Positions 17,684-26,199 of a DNA stretch of 64,000 nucleotides are shown one piece after another; position 1 is the stretch's first letter, and each line of letters begins with the position of its first letter. The notes beneath the pieces are model-generated. The model had not been told where the DNA came from. It ran no database searches and saw only the letters and a list, made by a program, of their open reading frames with translations. Location: the NCBI GenBank assembly GCA_016711085.1, contig JADJTR010000004.1, positions 450,003-514,002 on the forward strand, written 5' to 3'. The DNA comes from Phyllobacteriaceae bacterium. GTDB lineage: Bacteria > Pseudomonadota > Alphaproteobacteria > Rhizobiales > Rhizobiaceae. A program made the position numbers and the translations under genes.

Positions 17684-19081
17684 TCAATGGTCGAACGCCT
17701 TGACGATTTCCTCGGTCATCTTCTTGGCGTCGCCGAGCAGCATCATCGTGCCGTCCTTGTAGAACAGCGTGTTGTCGATGCCGGCATAGCCGGAGCCGAG
17801 CGAACGCTTGACGAACAGGCAGGTGCGCGCCTTGTCGACGTCGAGGATCGGCATGCCGTAGATCGGCGAGGACTTGTCGTCGCGCGCCGACGGGTTGGTC
17901 ACGTCGTTGGCGCCGATGACATAGGCGACGTCGGCCTGGGCGAACTCGCTGTTGATGTCCTCCAGCTCGAACACCTCGTCATAGGGCACGTTGGCTTCGG
18001 CCAGCAGCACGTTCATGTGGCCGGGCATGCGGCCGGCGACCGGGTGGATGGCGTATTTGACCTCCACGCCTTCGGCCTTCAGCTTGTCGGCCATTTCGCG
18101 CAGCGCATGCTGCGCCTGCGCCACCGCCATGCCGTAGCCCGGCACGATGATGACCTTGGAGGCGTTCTTCATCAGGAAGGCGGCGTCGTCGGCCGAACCG
18201 ATCTTGACCGACTTGTCGCCGGTGTCCGCGCCCGCCGAAGCCGTCTCGCCGCCAAAACCGCCGAGGATGACGGAGATGAACGAGCGGTTCATGCCCTTGC
18301 ACATGATGTAGGAAAGGATGGCGCCGGAAGAGCCGACCAGCGCCCCGGTGATGATCAGCGCCGTGTTGCCGAGCGTGAAGCCGATGCCCGCCGCCGCCCA
18401 GCCCGAATAGGAGTTGAGCATCGACACGACCACCGGCATGTCGGCGCCGCCGATCGGGATGATGATCAGCACGCCGAGCGCCAGAGAGGCCAGCACGATC
18501 AGCCAGAAGACGAAGGTGCTCTCGGTCGTCACCAGCAGGATGATCAGCACGACCAGCGCGCCGGCGAGGCCGGCGTTGACCATGTGGCGCATCGGCAGCA
18601 GGATCGGCTTGCCGCTCATGCGGCCGTCGAGCTTGAGGAAGGCGATGACCGAGCCGGTGAAGGTGATCGCGCCGATGGCGACGCCGAGGCTCATCTCGAC
18701 CAGCGCCTGGCCGTGGATGTCGCCGATGACGCCGATGCCGAAGCTCTCGGGCGCATACATGGCGGCCGCCGCCACCATCACGGCGGCGAGGCCGACCAGG
18801 CTGTGGAAGGCCGCGACCAGCTGCGGCATCGAGGTCATGGCGATGCGCCGGGCGATGTAGGCGCCCGCGCCGCCGCCGATGGCAAGCCCGAGCACGATCA
18901 GCGTGAGGCGGCCGAACGACGGACCGGCCAGCACCAGCGTCGTCACAATCGCGATGCCCATGCCGATCATGCCGTAGGTATTGCCCTGCCGGCTGGTGGT
19001 CGGGTGCGACAGGCCGCGCAGCGCCAGGATGAACAGAACGCCGGAGACGAGGTAGAGGAAGGCAGCAATATTGACGCTCAT
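17684..19081 (-). CDS. pntB: NAD(P) transhydrogenase subunit beta
   Basis: 465 residues. The N-terminal half is membrane (about nine helices, from MSVNIAAFLYLVSGVLFILA). The C-terminal dIII domain binds NADP(H): VIIVPGYGMAVAQAQH, GRMPGHMNVLLAEANVPYD, GANDVTNPSARDD. With PntA and PntAB it forms the proton-translocating transhydrogenase of the inner membrane that makes NADPH from NADH. Third gene of the operon, 10 bases after pntAB. Confidence 0.96.
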   Translation of the reverse strand: MSVNIAAFLYLVSGVLFILALRGLSHPTTSRQGNTYGMIGMGIAIVTTLVLAGPSFGRLTLIVLGLAIGGGAGAYIARRIAMTSMPQLVAAFHSLVGLAAVMVAAAAMYAPESFGIGVIGDIHGQALVEMSLGVAIGAITFTGSVIAFLKLDGRMSGKPILLPMRHMVNAGLAGALVVLIILLVTTESTFVFWLIVLASLALGVLIIIPIGGADMPVVVSMLNSYSGWAAAGIGFTLGNTALIITGALVGSSGAILSYIMCKGMNRSFISVILGGFGGETASAGADTGDKSVKIGSADDAAFLMKNASKVIIVPGYGMAVAQAQHALREMADKLKAEGVEVKYAIHPVAGRMPGHMNVLLAEANVPYDEVFELEDINSEFAQADVAYVIGANDVTNPSARDDKSSPIYGMPILDVDKARTCLFVKRSLGSGYAGIDNTLFYKDGTMMLLGDAKKMTEEIVKAFDH

Positions 19082-19091
19082 CGGCCCGCCC

Positions 19092-19506
19092 TCACTTTTC
19101 TTTTTTCTTGTACATGGCGAGCATGCGCTGGGTGACGAGGAAGCCGCCGAAAATGTTGACCGAGGCGAGGATCAGGGCGATGAAGCCGAAGCCCGTCGCG
19201 AGCCCCGAGGCCGAAATGCCGACGGCGAGCAGAGCGCCGACGACGATGACCGACGAGATGGCGTTGGTGACCGCCATCAGCGGCGTGTGCAGCGCCGGCG
19301 TCACCGACCAGACCACGTAATAGCCGACGAAGATCGCCAGCACGAAGATGGCGAGACGGAAAACGAACGGATCGACCATGCCGCCCGACGCCGCGTGCGC
19401 CGCCGCGCCGGCCGCGTCCGCCGCGCCGGAGGCGAGCGGCCTCGCGCAGCCCTGTCGCCGCCTGGTCGATCCTGTCGATGAATTCGTTGAGCTTGGCCGC
19501 GTCCAT
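19092..19506 (-). CDS. pntAB: NAD(P) transhydrogenase subunit alpha, membrane part (alpha-2; frameshifted)
   Basis: Short membrane subunit typical of organisms that split PntA. The C-terminal ~95 residues (MVDPFVFRLAIFVLAIFVGY, VTPALHTPLMAVTNAISSVI) give three or four helices and end MYKKKEK. The N-terminus MDAAKLNEFIDRIDQAATGL is in another frame; the shift lies at about 19425-19445, before ASGAADAAGAAAHAASGG. The ATG at 19506 shares a base with the pntA stop (TGATG). A sequencing indel in the GC-rich linker is the likely cause. Confidence 0.9.
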
Positions 19507-20675
19507 CAGCCTTCTCCCTTGGTCTTCTTCGCCGGGGCCTCGGCCGCCTTGGCGAAATTCGGATGCACGATCTCGCCGCCATGGGTCAGCAGCGTCGCCT
19601 TGACGAGGTCGTCGTCGCGGTTGATCGAAAGCCCCTTCGTCTCCTTCGAAATTAGCGTTTCGAGGAAGGCGAGCAGGTTCTTGGCGTAAAGCAGCGAGGC
19701 CGACGCGGCGACCCTGCCGGCGACATTGGCGTGGCCGATGATCTTGACGCCGTCCTTGTCGACGACCTTGCCGGCGACCGCGCCTTCGACATTGCCGCCG
19801 CGCTCGACCGCCAGGTCGACGAGGATCGACCCCGGCTTCATCGATTTGACCATGTCTGCGGTGACCAGGCGCGGGGCCGGACGGCCGGGGATCAGCGCCG
19901 TGGTGATGACGATGTCCTGCTTGGCGATGTGGTCGGCGACGAGCGCCGCCTGCTTGACCTGGTATTCCTTGCTCATTTCCTTGGCGTAGCCGCCTGCGGT
20001 TTCCGCCGCCTTGAATTCCTCGTCCTCGACCGCGACGAACTTCGCCCCGAGCGATGCGACCTGCTCCTTTGCCGCCGGCCGCACATCGGTGGCGGTGACG
20101 ACCGCCCCCATGCGCCGCGCCGTGGCGATCGCCTGCAGGCCTGCGACGCCGGCGCCCATGATGAAAATGCGCGCGGCGGGAACCGTGCCCGCCGCCGTCA
20201 TCATCATCGGCAGCACCCGGCCATATTCCTCCGCCGCATCGACGACGGCGCGGTAGCCGGCGAGATTGGCCTGGGAAGAGAGCACGTCCATCACCTGGGC
20301 GCGCGTGATGCGCGGCATCAACTCCATGGAAAAGGCGGACAAGCCCGCCTTGGCCATGGCGGCCAGCGCCTCATCGGCCCCATAAGGGTCCTGGATGGCG
20401 ATCACGGCCGCGCCGGACTTGTAGATCTTGATCTCGTTGGCCGAGGGACGGCGCACCTTGAGGATGACGTCCGCCTTTGCCGCATCGGACGGCTTGCCGA
20501 TTGCCGCGCCGGCGGCCTCGAACAGGGCGTCGGGAATCGCCGAAGCCTCGCCCGCGCCCTTTTCCACGGTGACCGAAGCGCCGAGGCCGGCAAGCTTCTT
20601 GACCGTTTCCGGGGAAGCGGCGACGCGCGGTTCGCCGGCTTCGGTTTCCTTGGGAACGAATATTGTCAGCGCCAC
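19506..20675 (-). CDS. pntA: NAD(P) transhydrogenase subunit alpha (dI, NAD(H)-binding)
   Basis: 389 residues beginning MALTIFVPKETEAGEPRVA. The NAD-binding Rossmann site is FIMGAGVAGLQAIATARRMG. The family signatures DPYGADEALAAM-like and SQANLAGYRAVVDAA are present, as is GRPAPRLVTADMVKSMKPGS. The hydrophilic dI domain only; the membrane part is the separate pntAB, as usual in alphaproteobacteria. First gene of the operon. Confidence 0.96.
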   Translation of the reverse strand: MALTIFVPKETEAGEPRVAASPETVKKLAGLGASVTVEKGAGEASAIPDALFEAAGAAIGKPSDAAKADVILKVRRPSANEIKIYKSGAAVIAIQDPYGADEALAAMAKAGLSAFSMELMPRITRAQVMDVLSSQANLAGYRAVVDAAEEYGRVLPMMMTAAGTVPAARIFIMGAGVAGLQAIATARRMGAVVTATDVRPAAKEQVASLGAKFVAVEDEEFKAAETAGGYAKEMSKEYQVKQAALVADHIAKQDIVITTALIPGRPAPRLVTADMVKSMKPGSILVDLAVERGGNVEGAVAGKVVDKDGVKIIGHANVAGRVAASASLLYAKNLLAFLETLISKETKGLSINRDDDLVKATLLTHGGEIVHPNFAKAAEAPAKKTKGEG

Positions 20676-20726
20676 CGGCTGGTCCCTTTCCGGTTCAAAT
20701 CATGTCGGATGGTAAAGCGCGGATTT

Positions 20727-20954
20727 TCAGCGCAGGGCGGCTGCGCCCGCGGCAAAGATCAGCGCAAACAGGATGATGCCGGAAAACCAGCCGGCGACGG
20801 TGAAGAACGAGAACGCCATCGCGGCGCAAAGCGCCACGCAGCCGAGCGCGCCGTATTTGGCGAGGCCGACGAAAAGATGGTAGGTCTTCTCGTGTTCGAT
20901 GTAATCCATTGCCGCGCCGGTTTCGACCGGGCCGGCGTGCGCATCGTGAGCCAT
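20727..20954 (-). CDS. aa3-type cytochrome c oxidase subunit IV
   Basis: 75 residues: a short soluble N-terminus with YIEHEKTYHLFVGLAKYG, then two hydrophobic segments (GCVALCAAMAFSFFTVAGWF, GIILFALIFAAGAAAL). This is the small bacterial subunit IV peptide of aa3 oxidases, found alone near pnt in many rhizobial genomes. Complete, with its own start 50 bp upstream of pntA on the same strand. Confidence 0.88.
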   Translation of the reverse strand: MAHDAHAGPVETGAAMDYIEHEKTYHLFVGLAKYGALGCVALCAAMAFSFFTVAGWFSGIILFALIFAAGAAALR

Positions 20955-21042
20955 GGCAAATCCCCTCTGAAAACGCGTTCATCCGCCTTTAGCGAAAAGG
21001 CGCGGCAAGGGCAATCGGACGTTTGTCGCGGGCCGATGGCGC

Positions 21043-21715
21043 CTACGTCTTTTGGCTGGCGGGCCAAAGCACCGCCGAAACATGCATCGCGGCCGCCGCG
21101 CCGGCCAATTGCGCGATGATGAAAGCCGGAGCGCCGAAAGGCGAGATGCCCGAAAACGTGTCGGTGAATGATCGGGCCAGCGTCACCGCCGGATTGGCGA
21201 ATGACGTCGAGGCGGTGAACCAGTAGGCGGCGGTGATGTAAAGGCCGACCAGCGCCGGAATCCAGCCCCTCGCCGTCGCCAATCCGCCGAGAATGACGAG
21301 GACAAGGCCGAAAGTGGCGACAAACTCGGCAAACCACTGCCCGACGCCAGTGCGCGCATGGGCCGACACCTGCAGCAGCGGCAAGTCGAACATGGCGTGC
21401 GCCGCCACGACGCCCGCCAGCGCCCCCACGATTTGCGCGCCGACATAGGGTCCTAGGCAACGCCATGCCAATTCGCCGCGAAAGGCGAAAACCGCCGAAA
21501 CCGCCGGATTGAAATGCGCGCCCGACACCGGCCCGAAAACCGCGATCAGCACGACCAGGATCGCTCCGGTCGGGATCGTGTTTCCGAGCAGCGCGATTGC
21601 CGTATTGCCGCCGGCAAGCCGCCTCGGCCATGATTCCCGAACCCACGACGGTCGCGAGCAGGAAGGCCGTTCCGATCGCCTCGGCGGCGAGACGGCGATT
21701 GAGCGAGGGCTCCAC
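21043..21715 (-). CDS. aqpS: Aquaglyceroporin of arsenic operon (AqpS type; frameshifted)
   Basis: MIP-family channel. Both NPA half-helices are present (SGAHFNPAVSAVF and SFANPAVTLARSFTDTFSG) in about 224 residues and six helices. The N-terminus (MEPSLNRRLAAEAIGTAFLL, GTG start 21715) is in a different frame; the break is at about 21615-21630. It follows arsC by three bases. In Sinorhizobium, AqpS in an ars operon lets arsenite made by ArsC leave the cell by diffusion, replacing an ArsB pump; the same role is inferred here. Confidence 0.85.
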
Positions 21716-21718
21716 GGT

Positions 21719-22237
21719 TCAGACGCCCCTCGCCTTGTCGGTAGCGCCGGCAAGCCCGCCGATATCTTTCAATTGCCGGGTCAGCGCCAGACGGTCGATG
21801 CTCGCCATCGGCAGCGCCAGAAACGCCGAGATGCGGTTGCGCATCTGTCTGAACGCCGTGACGAAAGCCGCTTCCTTCTCCCAATCCTCGCCCTCGACCG
21901 CCGCCGGATCCTCGATGCCCCAATGCGCCGTCATCGGCGTTCCCGGCCAGATCGGGCAGGCCTCGCCGGCGGCGCTGTCGCAGACGGTGAAGACAAAATC
22001 CATCGCCGGCGCGGCGGCGAATTCGTCCCAGCTTTTCGAGCGGAATCCATCGACTGGGTAGTCGTAGGATTTCAGCACCTTCAGCGCAAAAGGATTGACC
22101 ACGCCTTTCGGCTGCGACCCGGCGGAGAAGGCGTTGAAACGCCCGGCCCCGTCCTTGCGCAGGATCGCTTCGGCCAGCACCGAGCGCGCCGTGTTGCCGG
22201 TGCAGAGAAAAAGGACATTGTAAATCTTGTCAGGCAT
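21719..22237 (-). CDS. arsC: Arsenate reductase ArsC, low-molecular-weight tyrosine phosphatase type
   Basis: 172 residues from ATG 22237 (MPDKIYNVLFLCTGNTARS). The P-loop CTGNTARS holds the catalytic Cys and Arg; the DPAAVEG segment near residue 110 supplies the general acid. The open frame extends upstream through arsR but that part is antisense-like filler. The start overlaps the end of arsR by eight bases (ATGCCTGA). The extra C-terminal helix is common in rhizobial ArsC; reductant not determined. Confidence 0.92.
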   Translation of the reverse strand: MPDKIYNVLFLCTGNTARSVLAEAILRKDGAGRFNAFSAGSQPKGVVNPFALKVLKSYDYPVDGFRSKSWDEFAAAPAMDFVFTVCDSAAGEACPIWPGTPMTAHWGIEDPAAVEGEDWEKEAAFVTAFRQMRNRISAFLALPMASIDRLALTRQLKDIGGLAGATDKARGV

Positions 22238-22571
22238 CGGTTGGCTCCGTGAAGGGTTTCGCAGGCGGACCGCCGCAAAGCTCGGGTCGTCCGCCACAGC
22301 ATTCCCGGGTGAGGAAACCGGCGAGTTCGCCGACGCGGGCCGCGCTGGCCCGGTAGAGCACGGCGCGGCTGCTGCGCTCGCCGGTTGCAAGGCCGGCGCG
22401 GGTCAGCACGTTCAAATGGTTGGACAGCGTGTTGGCGGGAACGCCCAGTTTTCGCGCCAGCTCGCCCGCGCCAAGCCCGGCCGGTTCGGCGGCGATCAGC
22501 GCCCGGAAGGCGGCAAGCCGCGTCCCCTGGGCGAGGGCGGCGAGCGCGTCGATGGCCTCATTCGGTTCCAT
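22230..22571 (-). CDS. arsR: ArsR-family arsenite-responsive repressor
   Basis: 113-residue winged-helix repressor. The HTH is GELARKLGVPANTLSNHLNV. The C-terminus holds a Cys cluster CCGGRPELC (residues 91, 92, 99), similar to the As(III) site of Acidithiobacillus-type ArsR rather than the classical CVC in the recognition helix. First gene of arsR-arsC-aqpS. A perfect palindrome overlaps its initiation codon. Confidence 0.92.
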   Translation of the reverse strand: MEPNEAIDALAALAQGTRLAAFRALIAAEPAGLGAGELARKLGVPANTLSNHLNVLTRAGLATGERSSRAVLYRASAARVGELAGFLTRECCGGRPELCGGPPAKPFTEPTDA

Positions 22572-22593
22572 GATTCCGGAATGACGGAATCAT
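22570..22593. promoter_or_regulatory. Operator overlapping the arsR start
   Basis: Perfect inverted repeat ATGATTCCG - 6 bp - CGGAATCAT. Its left arm includes two bases of the arsR start codon, and the right arm covers the leader and ribosome-binding region. Probable ArsR binding site giving autorepression. Confidence 0.65.
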
Positions 22594-22853
22594 ATGACAA
22601 GCGCGTGACGGTTTCACCGGTAATCCCGGCTCGGCGATGCCACACCATTCTTGCGGGCGACCGGACCAGGGCGCGCTCCGGTAACCATGGCGACCGCCGG
22701 CCACTCCGGTGAAAATTACAATTATGGATTTATTTTTTAGCGAGAGCTATTTTTAGTTGCGCTCACGAATTGATCGCCATATGGTTGTAATTGCACGGCA
22801 TGCTATTTTTAAGTGTATGCCGGCATTCACCGCCATCCCAAAGGGAGAGCCCC
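22594..22853. other. AT-rich intergenic region upstream of a small orphan gene
   Basis: 260 bases without a gene. 22710-22815 is strikingly AT-rich for this GC-rich window (runs such as GGATTTATTTTTTAGC and GCTATTTTTAGTTGC, and again GCTATTTTTAAGTG before the next gene). It must hold the promoter of the gene at 22854. No clear -35/-10 pair could be assigned. GCTATTTTTA occurs twice (22746 and 22802 regions). Confidence 0.5.
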
Positions 22854-23216
22854 ATGGCCAATGTCTATTCGTTCGACGAAAAAGCGATTGCCGATGCGAT
22901 TGAAACCGCGAGAAACCACTATGATTCGGCGAAACTGTTGGCCCAGGGTCAGCAATTGGACCCGTTTGACGACGGACATATGCGTCTTGCCGCCGGCGCC
23001 TGCATTTCGGTGACCGTCGAAAATGGAAAAATCTGCCTGAACCTTCCGCTCGGAATCGGCAATTATTGCCTGCCGATTCCCTCGTTCATTCCGAATGGAA
23101 CCGCCGCCAGCGCCTGCATCAGCGTCTGCACAACCTGGGGAATTCCGACCGGCGTTCGCGTCACGGTCTCCGTTGCCGGCAACGTCGTCGTGGAAAAAAC
23201 CTTCCTCAAGTGCTGA
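22854..23216 (+). CDS. Small uncharacterised Cys-containing protein
   Basis: 120 residues from ATG 22854, which has AAGGGAGAG upstream. The N-terminal ~35 residues are charged and helical (MANVYSFDEKAIADAIETAR). The rest is a compact beta-like region with five cysteines (GACISVTVENGKICLNLPLG, NYCLPIPSF, ASACISVCTTWGIPTG) and a terminal Cys. There is no signal peptide or membrane helix. I do not recognise the family. It stands alone between the ars operon and another orphan gene, under an AT-rich leader and followed by a strong hairpin, so it is probably a single transcript. Confidence 0.7.
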   Translation: MANVYSFDEKAIADAIETARNHYDSAKLLAQGQQLDPFDDGHMRLAAGACISVTVENGKICLNLPLGIGNYCLPIPSFIPNGTAASACISVCTTWGIPTGVRVTVSVAGNVVVEKTFLKC

Positions 23217-23269
23217 TTGCCTGCGCCTTGTCGGGCAGGCGCCGTTCGCGGCGGCGTCAAATGCGCGGT

Positions 23270-23298
23270 GCGGCCCGGAACGTCATGTTCCGGGCCGC
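23270..23298. terminator. Strong hairpin after the small Cys-containing gene
   Basis: GCGGCCCGGAAC / GTTCCGGGCCGC form a perfect 12-bp stem with a GTCAT loop, 54 bases after the preceding stop. There is no T-run, so it may be a terminator or an mRNA 3'-end stabiliser. Confidence 0.5.
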
Positions 23299-23387
23299 GC
23301 TGCGCCGGCGGATTGAAGCACGGTCGGCCGTTCGATTTGGCGCAATCGTTTCATCGGACCTTAACGACGCTGCGGCAGACTCGCACC

Positions 23388-23867
23388 ATGGCCGTACCTG
23401 CCTCGACTTCACCAGTCCTCTACGATGCGCACCCGCGGGCGGGCTCGCTGATTCTCGTCGCCTTCGGATCGATATTCCTCGGCCTGATTTCCTGGGACCT
23501 GGCCGGCGAAATCCTGCCGTTTTCGGTATTTTCGCCTTTCGTCGCGTTCATTTTCGCCGGCGGCGCCTTCGTGAGCCTGACCCTCATCCATGGCGGGTTG
23601 CAAACGAATGCGTTTCGCTGGGAGTTCCATGACGACCGCATCGAAATCGACCTTCGGACGCTCATCGGCGGAGATTGCCACCGCACCATTCTGTTCGGCG
23701 GCGTGCGCGCCGTCGAACTTGTCGAACATGAGTGGGAATCCACCGGTTACACATGGTCGGTCGCCGTCACGCTCGGCGACGGCGTGAAAACCGGCACGCC
23801 GCAGATCGCAACCAAAGCCGAGGCGGAGGACGTGCTTGCCCGGATCGGGCGCTTCAAGGCCGCCTGA
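23388..23867 (+). CDS. Hypothetical inner-membrane protein with two helices
   Basis: 159 residues from ATG 23388. Two adjacent hydrophobic segments (AGSLILVAFGSIFLGLISWD and FSPFVAFIFAGGAFVSLTL) are followed by a soluble ~85-residue C-terminal domain of alternating strands (FRWEFHDDRIEIDLRT, VELVEHEWESTGYTWSVAV). The layout resembles bacterial PH-like membrane proteins, but I cannot assign a family. It converges on livF. Confidence 0.7.
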   Translation: MAVPASTSPVLYDAHPRAGSLILVAFGSIFLGLISWDLAGEILPFSVFSPFVAFIFAGGAFVSLTLIHGGLQTNAFRWEFHDDRIEIDLRTLIGGDCHRTILFGGVRAVELVEHEWESTGYTWSVAVTLGDGVKTGTPQIATKAEAEDVLARIGRFKAA

Positions 23868-23876
23868 CGCTGCCGA

Positions 23877-24713
23877 TCACAACCACCGCTTCCTGCGTTT
23901 GTAATGCTTGACGTCCTTGAAGCTCCGCCGCCCCTCGCCGCCGACGCCGAGATAGAATTCCTTCACGTCCTCGTTCTCGCGCAATTCGGCGGCGTCGCCG
24001 TCGAGCACGATGCGGCCGTTTTCCATGATGTAGCCGTATTTGGCGTAGCGCAGCGCGATGTTGGTGTTCTGCTCGGCCAGCAGGAACGACACGCCCTGAT
24101 CCTCGTTGAGCTTGCGCACGATCTCGAAGATTTCCTCGACGAGCTGCGGCGCCAGCCCCATCGACGGCTCGTCGAGCAGGATCATCTTCGGCCGGCTCAT
24201 CAGCGCGCGGCCGATCGCCGTCATCTGCTGTTCGCCGCCCGAGGTGTAGCCGGCTTGGCTGGAGCGGCGTACTTTCAGGCGCGGGAAATACTCGTAGACC
24301 ATCTCCAGATCGCGCCGCACCGCCGCCGATCCGTCGCGCCTGGTGAACGCGCCGGTCAGCAGGTTGTCCTCGACCGAAAGATGCCCGAAGCAGTGACGAC
24401 CCTCCATCACCTGGATGCAGCCGCGCTTGACCAGTTCGTTGGGCGACAAATCCTGCACCTCGTCGCCCTCGAACAGGATGTTGCCCTTGGTCACGTCGCC
24501 GCGCTCGGCATGCAACAAATTCGAGATGGCTTTCAGCGTCGTCGTCTTGCCCGCGCCGTTGGCGCCGAGCAGCGCCGTGATCTTGCCCTTCGGCACGTCG
24601 AGCGACACGCCCTTGAGCACAAGGATGACGTGGTCGTAGATGACCTCGATGTTGTTGACCGACAATATCGCGCCTTCCGCCGCGGCGGTGGCGAGGGGCT
24701 GGGTGGCGGACAT
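23877..24713 (-). CDS. livF: ABC transporter ATP-binding protein LivF (second Liv system)
   Basis: 278 residues. Walker A GANGAGKTTTLKAI, signature YTSGGEQQMTAIGRALM, Walker B MILLDEPSMGLAP, H-loop region LLAEQNTNIALRYA. The basic C-terminal tail (DVKHYKRRKRWL) is an extension beyond a standard LivF and is typical of LivF proteins encoded with acyl-CoA ligases. Last gene of the operon, separated from the binding-protein gene by a strong hairpin. Confidence 0.92.
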   Translation of the reverse strand: MSATQPLATAAAEGAILSVNNIEVIYDHVILVLKGVSLDVPKGKITALLGANGAGKTTTLKAISNLLHAERGDVTKGNILFEGDEVQDLSPNELVKRGCIQVMEGRHCFGHLSVEDNLLTGAFTRRDGSAAVRRDLEMVYEYFPRLKVRRSSQAGYTSGGEQQMTAIGRALMSRPKMILLDEPSMGLAPQLVEEIFEIVRKLNEDQGVSFLLAEQNTNIALRYAKYGYIMENGRIVLDGDAAELRENEDVKEFYLGVGGEGRRSFKDVKHYKRRKRWL

Positions 24714-24760
24714 GAAAGCTCCGTCGTTCGGCGTCCTGCCCGGTGTGACCGGTACATGTC

Positions 24761-24790
24761 CCGGCGGGCCGGCCGAAGCCGGCCCGCCGG
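24761..24790 (-). promoter_or_regulatory. UUCG-capped hairpin between binding-protein gene and livF
   Basis: A perfect 13-bp stem closes on a four-base loop (CGAA on plus, UUCG in the transcript). It lies just after the binding-protein stop. There is no U-run and livF follows, so it probably stabilises or partially terminates the message, raising binding-protein levels relative to livF. Confidence 0.6.
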
Positions 24791-24813
24791 TCGTTCAAGT
24801 CAGGTCCGCGCCG

Positions 24814-26118
24814 TCACTTGCATTCCTGCATCGGCCAGGGCGCGTTGGCGTCGGCGTATTCCTTCGCCTTCGCCGCTTCCAGCGGTTCGATCGCGGCGCG
24901 ATCGGCCTGCAACTGATCGGAGACCTTGTTGAACTTGGCCCCGTCCCATTCGATGATCCAGGCGCCACCGTGGCCGGTATGGTTGGAACACGATGTCTGG
25001 AACGGCACGACCATGCCGCCCATGCCGAGTTCCTTGAGTTTGGCCTCGTCGATCTTGAGGTTTTCCAGGCCCCAGCGCACCTGCTCGGCGTCGACCGTCT
25101 TGGTGTTGAAATTGGCCTGGGCCGCCTTCACCGCCTCGACCAGGAACATCGAGATGGCGATGCCGCGCTGGTAGAATACCCAGCCGGCCTGGTCGGCCGG
25201 CGTATCGGACTTGCCGGCGTCGGCGACATAGTTCTTGATGTCGGCCATGACCGGCGCGTCGTTGACCGGCACGTTCCACGAGATGGCGCGGTAGCCTTTC
25301 GCCGCCGCCCCGGCCGAAGCCATGTCGCCGTCATGTCCGGACCACCAGATGCCGAGGAACTTCTCCATCGGGAACTTGGTCTTGACCGCTTCGTTGACAG
25401 CGCCGGCGTTCATTGCGCCCCAGCCCCACATGAAGACGAAATCCGGGTTCTCGCGGCGGATTTGCAGCCATTGCGCCGACTGGTTCTGCATTTCCTTCAG
25501 GCCGACCGGTATCGCCATGAAGGTGAAGCCGTGTTTGGCGGCCAGCGCCTCGAGCAGCGGAATCGGCTCCTTGCCGTAGGGATGGTCAAGATGGATGAGG
25601 GCGATCTTCTTGCCCTTCAGACTGTCAAGATTTCCTCCCGATACATAGGACAGCAGCATCTGCGCCCCGTCCCAATAGGAAGACGGTGGGTTGAACGCCC
25701 ACTGGAATGTCTTGCCGTCGGCCATTGGCGAGAAACCGTAGCCGGGCGCCAGGATCGCGCGCTTGTCGACGTTGGATTTCGGCAGCACCTGCAGCGTGAT
25801 GCCGGTCGACCACGGCTGGGTCACGATGCCCTCGCCCTTGGTCTTCTCGTAGCACTCGACGCCCTTTTCGGTGTTGTAGCCGGTCTCGCACTCCTCGTAG
25901 GACAGCTTGACGCCGTTGACGCCGCCGTCGCGCTCGTTGAGCATCGTCATGTAGTCGCGCTGGCCGTTCATCAGCGGAATGCCGGTGCCGGCGAACGGAC
26001 CCGTCCGGTACGACAGGTTCGGGATGTGCAGCACGTCCTCGGCGAACGCCGGCGCAGCGGCGAGCATGCCGACGGCGAACGTCGCCGACAGGATGGTGGT
26101 CGAAAGCAGCTTCTTCAT
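24814..26118 (-). CDS. ABC transporter substrate-binding protein (HAAT/Liv type)
   Basis: 434 residues with a Sec signal peptide (MKKLLSTTILSATFAVGMLA, cleavage after AFA). The mature protein has the periplasmic-binding-protein type 1 fold: LSYRTGPFAGTGIPLMNGQR, YEECETGYNTEKGVECYEK and VWQGLENLKID-like C-terminal parts. Paired with livGHM/F and an acyl-CoA ligase. Such clusters are thought to import aromatic, short-chain or branched carboxylic acids for CoA activation; the ligand is unknown. Confidence 0.92.
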   Translation of the reverse strand: MKKLLSTTILSATFAVGMLAAAPAFAEDVLHIPNLSYRTGPFAGTGIPLMNGQRDYMTMLNERDGGVNGVKLSYEECETGYNTEKGVECYEKTKGEGIVTQPWSTGITLQVLPKSNVDKRAILAPGYGFSPMADGKTFQWAFNPPSSYWDGAQMLLSYVSGGNLDSLKGKKIALIHLDHPYGKEPIPLLEALAAKHGFTFMAIPVGLKEMQNQSAQWLQIRRENPDFVFMWGWGAMNAGAVNEAVKTKFPMEKFLGIWWSGHDGDMASAGAAAKGYRAISWNVPVNDAPVMADIKNYVADAGKSDTPADQAGWVFYQRGIAISMFLVEAVKAAQANFNTKTVDAEQVRWGLENLKIDEAKLKELGMGGMVVPFQTSCSNHTGHGGAWIIEWDGAKFNKVSDQLQADRAAIEPLEAAKAKEYADANAPWPMQECK

Positions 26119-26173
26119 TTCGTTTCTCCTCCTCGCGGTTCGATTTGGCGGGGCGAACCGGCCCCGTTTCCTT

Positions 26174-26191
26174 CCGCCGGATATCCGGCGG
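26174..26191. promoter_or_regulatory. Perfect 18-bp palindrome between livM and the binding-protein gene
   Basis: CCGCCGGATATCCGGCGG in the ~80-base gap upstream of the binding-protein start. It could be a small mRNA hairpin or protein site; no more can be said. Confidence 0.4.
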
Positions 26192-26199
26192 CGAATGGT

